Positions 6,391 to 7,873 of a DNA stretch of 7,873 nt are shown here, piece by piece (the stretch's first letter is position 1; every line of letters begins with the position of its first letter). Both the position numbers and the translations under genes were made by a program. Below the pieces are notes generated by a model. The model did not search any database. It had not been told where the DNA came from and saw only the letters and a list, made by a program, of their open reading frames with translations. Source of the stretch: Eubacterium sp. (GTDB lineage: Bacteria; Bacillota; Clostridia; Oscillospirales; Acutalibacteraceae); assembly GCA_029059925.1 (NCBI GenBank), contig JAIDVA010000278.1, positions 1 to 7,873 on the forward strand. The letters are read 5' to 3'.

Positions 6391-6418
6391 TTGACATATC
6401 CATATTTGGTGATATACT
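6391..6418 (+). promoter_or_regulatory. SigA promoter of the B12-riboswitch operon
   Basis: Perfect -35 TTGACA (6391-6396) starts at the base after the hpt stop codon. A 16-base spacer leads to -10 TATACT (6413-6418), preceded by TG at 6410-6411 for an extended -10. Transcription is expected near 6425, so the leader before the ATG at 6737 is about 310 bases. Confidence 0.8.
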
Positions 6419-6438
6419 AACTACATAATAATTAAATA

Positions 6439-6638
6439 ATCAGCGGTTTTCAAAGTCTGACAACAGCTTTGAAATGAAAAGGGAATCAGGTGAGAATCCT
6501 GAGCAACCGCCATTACCGTATCTGATGAAATGAATACAAATGCCATTGGGAGACTGAGAAGGCGTATTCATATGTATATAAATTATACTATATCATAAGT
6601 CGGGAGACCTGCCGCAGTGAGCGAAGTTTAAAGCTCAC
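6439..6638 (+). ncRNA. cobalamin (B12) riboswitch aptamer
   Basis: A cis-acting RNA that binds adenosylcobalamin or a related cobamide and lowers expression of the genes behind it. Landmarks in order: hairpin TTTCAAAG/CTTTGAAA (6448-6455/6467-6474); the conserved AAAAGGGAA (6477-6485) leading to a TCAGG/CCTGA hairpin (6486-6490/6498-6502); GAGCAACCGCCATTACCGTA (6501-6520), matching the conserved core; TGAATAC/GTATTCA (6531-6537/6564-6570), enclosing GCCATTGGGAGACTGAGAAG-GC; and the B12 box GTCGGGAGACCTGCC (6599-6613). GCGG (6443-6446) can close with CCGC (6612-6615). GTGAGC/GCTCAC (6617-6622/6633-6638) after the box is probably the hairpin whose loop makes the kissing contact with the core. 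The outer limits are by eye. Which corrinoid it prefers cannot be read here. Confidence 0.92.
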
Positions 6639-6706
6639 ATTAATAAATTCAGCTTTTGGGCAAGTGGGAAAGCAAAGGGATTTAAAATACCTTGTATAAT
6701 TGCGTG

Positions 6707-6736
6707 CACCCCTGTCTGAAAGACAGGGGTGTTTTT
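6707..6736 (+). terminator. riboswitch expression platform: terminator that also buries the ribosome binding site
   Basis: An 11-bp perfect stem (CACCCCTGTCT 6707-6717, AGACAGGGGTG 6721-6731) with a GAA loop and five T bases (6732-6736). The ATG follows the last T directly. The only Shine-Dalgarno candidate is GGGGTG (6726-6731), which can form six pairs with the 16S tail counting one G-U and is the 3' arm of this stem. The hairpin thus can stop transcription and hide the ribosome binding site. Upstream hairpins at 6652-6673 (GCTTT/AAAGC) and 6675-6693 (AAGG/CCTT) fill the region between; I found no convincing anti-terminator partner. Confidence 0.88.
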
Positions 6737-7468
6737 ATGAAAAAATTATCTGCAATACTTTTATCCGTTATAATGTGCATGGCACTTTTTGGCTGCAGTG
6801 CCGATAAAGTGCAATTTGACGAAAATGAGACAGTACAGGCAACTGTTACGGCAATAAGCACAACACGAAGTGAAAGTACAATAGATGCAGTATCAGAAAA
6901 TAAAACAACAGACGGCAAATCAGCCTCTGTGCCTGATAATCAAAATACAAGCACTTCATTCCCAAAAGAAAATAATGAAGATAATGCTTCAAATACTGAC
7001 GGGAAAACTACCATTACCAACAATACAACTGCAAATAATCCATCAAACAAACCTGCATCTTCCAAGCCAACCACAACAGCAAGGCAGACAACTACATCAT
7101 CAACCATAACCTGTTCGGTGACGATTGAGTGTACAAGTGTGCTTGATAATATGGATGAGCTTAAAGCCGGGCATGAGGATTATGTTCCGTCAGATGGATA
7201 CATAATAAGCAATTATTCCGTGACTTTGCCTGATGATAGTACAGCATATGACGCAGCTAAGGCAGCATGTGAAAATCGTGGTGTTACAATGAATGTTGTG
7301 AGCAGCAGTTACGGTAAATATATCGCGGGCTTTAACAATATTGACGAAAAGGATTGCGGCAATCAAAGCGGCTGGCTCTATTTTGTTAACGGCAAATCGC
7401 CGTCAAAAAGCTGTAATAAATATACACTTTCAAATGGTGACAACGTTGTATTTTCATACACGTGTTAA
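6737..7468 (+). CDS. B12-controlled lipoprotein with DUF4430 / transcobalamin-like C-terminal domain
   Basis: A surface lipoprotein of 243 residues. Residues 1-20 form a lipoprotein signal peptide: MKK, a hydrophobic core and lipobox LFGC with C20 as the lipidated cysteine. Residues about 30-124 are a low-complexity linker rich in Thr, Ser and Asn, a flexible spacer to lift the domain through the wall. Residues about 125-243 match the DUF4430 pattern (InterPro name: transcobalamin-like, C-terminal): beta-rich SVTIEC start, DDSTAYDAAKAACEN (166-180), YGKYIAGFNNID (192-203), GWLYFVNGKSPSK (212-224) and a closing LSNGDNVVFSYTC (231-243). The fold resembles the beta domain of vertebrate B12 carriers. 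The domain holds six cysteines (126, 131, 178, 207, 226, 243). The start at 6737 is chosen because the signal peptide begins there; an in-frame TTG at 6692 would spoil it. It is the first gene behind the riboswitch, so a corrinoid-binding role is inferred, not shown. Confidence 0.87.
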   Translation: MKKLSAILLSVIMCMALFGCSADKVQFDENETVQATVTAISTTRSESTIDAVSENKTTDGKSASVPDNQNTSTSFPKENNEDNASNTDGKTTITNNTTANNPSNKPASSKPTTTARQTTTSSTITCSVTIECTSVLDNMDELKAGHEDYVPSDGYIISNYSVTLPDDSTAYDAAKAACENRGVTMNVVSSSYGKYIAGFNNIDEKDCGNQSGWLYFVNGKSPSKSCNKYTLSNGDNVVFSYTC

Positions 7469-7491
7469 TAAATTTTTAAGGAGGATAAAAT

Positions 7492-7873
7492 ATGAAAAAG
7501 ATTTTATCAGTTTTACTTGCAATGTGTGTAATGCTTATGACAAGCATCACTGCATTTGCAGCTCAGACACCAAGCACTGACAAAGTGCAAAAACAAATTG
7601 AGGGTGCTGTTGCATACCTTACCGCTGATGCTGGGAGTTATGGCGTTGACCAGGCATTGGATTTCAGCTTTTTAGCTGATTCAGGTGCAGATGTATCAAA
7701 ATTTGCTGATGGCTTTATTGCTGATGTAAAAGCAAATCTTGATGCAAACAATGGCAGAATTGTTGCAGCCTACGGCGAAAGTCTTGCAACCTACGGTTCA
7801 GTAATCACAGCTCTTATTGCACTTGGCGCGGACACAACAGATTTTTACGGTTATAATATCGAGGAATCATTTA
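7492..7873 (+). CDS. secreted protein resembling the alpha-toroid / transcobalamin alpha-domain fold (3'-truncated)
   Basis: The first 127 codons of an exported protein; the frame is open at the window end. Residues 1-23 are a classical signal peptide (MKK, hydrophobic core, cleavage after AFA) with no lipobox, so the mature protein is secreted or held by other means. The mature start has VQKQIEGAVAYLTAD (32-46), then an amphipathic helical stretch and SVITALIALGADTTDFYGYN (103-122). That last segment fits the repeat seen in bacterial alpha/alpha-toroid proteins (prenyltransferase/terpenoid-cyclase-like), in which an 'ALxALG-DPxxxxGYN' helix pair recurs and which are related to the alpha domain of transcobalamin and intrinsic factor. 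A strong AAGGAGG (7478-7484) lies seven bases before the ATG and the gap to the lipoprotein stop is 23 bases, so it is co-transcribed and also under B12 control. The missing part could carry its own DUF4430 domain or wall anchor. The fold call is by pattern and moderate. Confidence 0.72.
   Translation, partial: MKKILSVLLAMCVMLMTSITAFAAQTPSTDKVQKQIEGAVAYLTADAGSYGVDQALDFSFLADSGADVSKFADGFIADVKANLDANNGRIVAAYGESLATYGSVITALIALGADTTDFYGYNIEESF

Noticed and set aside
6692..6694. TTG at 6692 as the lipoprotein start
   Set aside because: It would place 15 residues encoded by the terminator stem ahead of the signal peptide; the ATG at 6737 gives a standard lipoprotein N-terminus.
6695..6700. TATAAT between the B12 aptamer and the terminator as a second promoter
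   Set aside because: No -35-like hexamer lies 15-19 bases upstream, and such a promoter would bypass the aptamer. AT-rich linker sequence explains it.
7341..7580. Open frame overlapping the end of the lipoprotein and start of the next gene
   Set aside because: It is out of frame with both well-supported exported proteins, has no ribosome binding site and shows no motif.

Overview
The window looks like chromosome from a low-GC, Gram-positive gut or rumen anaerobe of the class Clostridia, most likely of the Ruminococcus/Oscillospirales kind. The reasons are the AT-rich, one-directional gene layout with consensus SigA promoters and AAGGAG ribosome binding sites, a TagD-type cytidylyltransferase close to the Bacillus enzyme, cytoplasmic alpha-galactosidases, and a Gram-positive lipoprotein. 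The species call is inference; no rRNA or marker gene is present. All genes read on the + strand.

Layout. (1) 1-1599: 3' part of a GH36-type alpha-galactosidase, cut by the left window edge. (2) 1604-3386: its own SigA promoter, with a palindrome over the -10 box, drives a three-gene unit: a cysteine-containing Rrf2 (IscR-like) regulator, tcdA (ct6A tRNA modification) and tagD (CDP-glycerol synthesis). A strong intrinsic terminator closes it. (3) 3389-5543: a consensus promoter, a GH27-family glycosidase and an alpha/beta-hydrolase (esterase-like) 13 bases behind it, a small saccharide-processing operon. (4) 5544-5850: a 307-base intergenic stretch with a hairpin, a 15-bp inverted repeat that contains an extended -10 promoter, and a roughly 106-base element closed by a long imperfect terminal stem (leader RNA or miniature transposable element), followed by hpt (purine salvage). 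(5) 6391-7873: a promoter touching the hpt stop codon, a cobalamin (B12) riboswitch, a terminator hairpin that also buries the ribosome binding site, then a lipoprotein with a DUF4430 / transcobalamin-like C-terminal domain and, 23 bases later, the start of a secreted protein that resembles the alpha-toroid (transcobalamin alpha-domain-like) fold, cut by the right edge.

The most interesting part is region 5. Vertebrate B12 carriers (transcobalamin, intrinsic factor, haptocorrin) consist of an alpha/alpha barrel plus a small beta domain. Here the two folds appear on two adjacent exported proteins, one lipid-anchored and one apparently released, behind a B12 riboswitch. I infer a corrinoid-capture system at the cell surface. 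The riboswitch and the DUF4430 domain are well supported; the alpha-toroid call rests on a partial protein and is weaker; corrinoid binding itself is not shown by the sequence.
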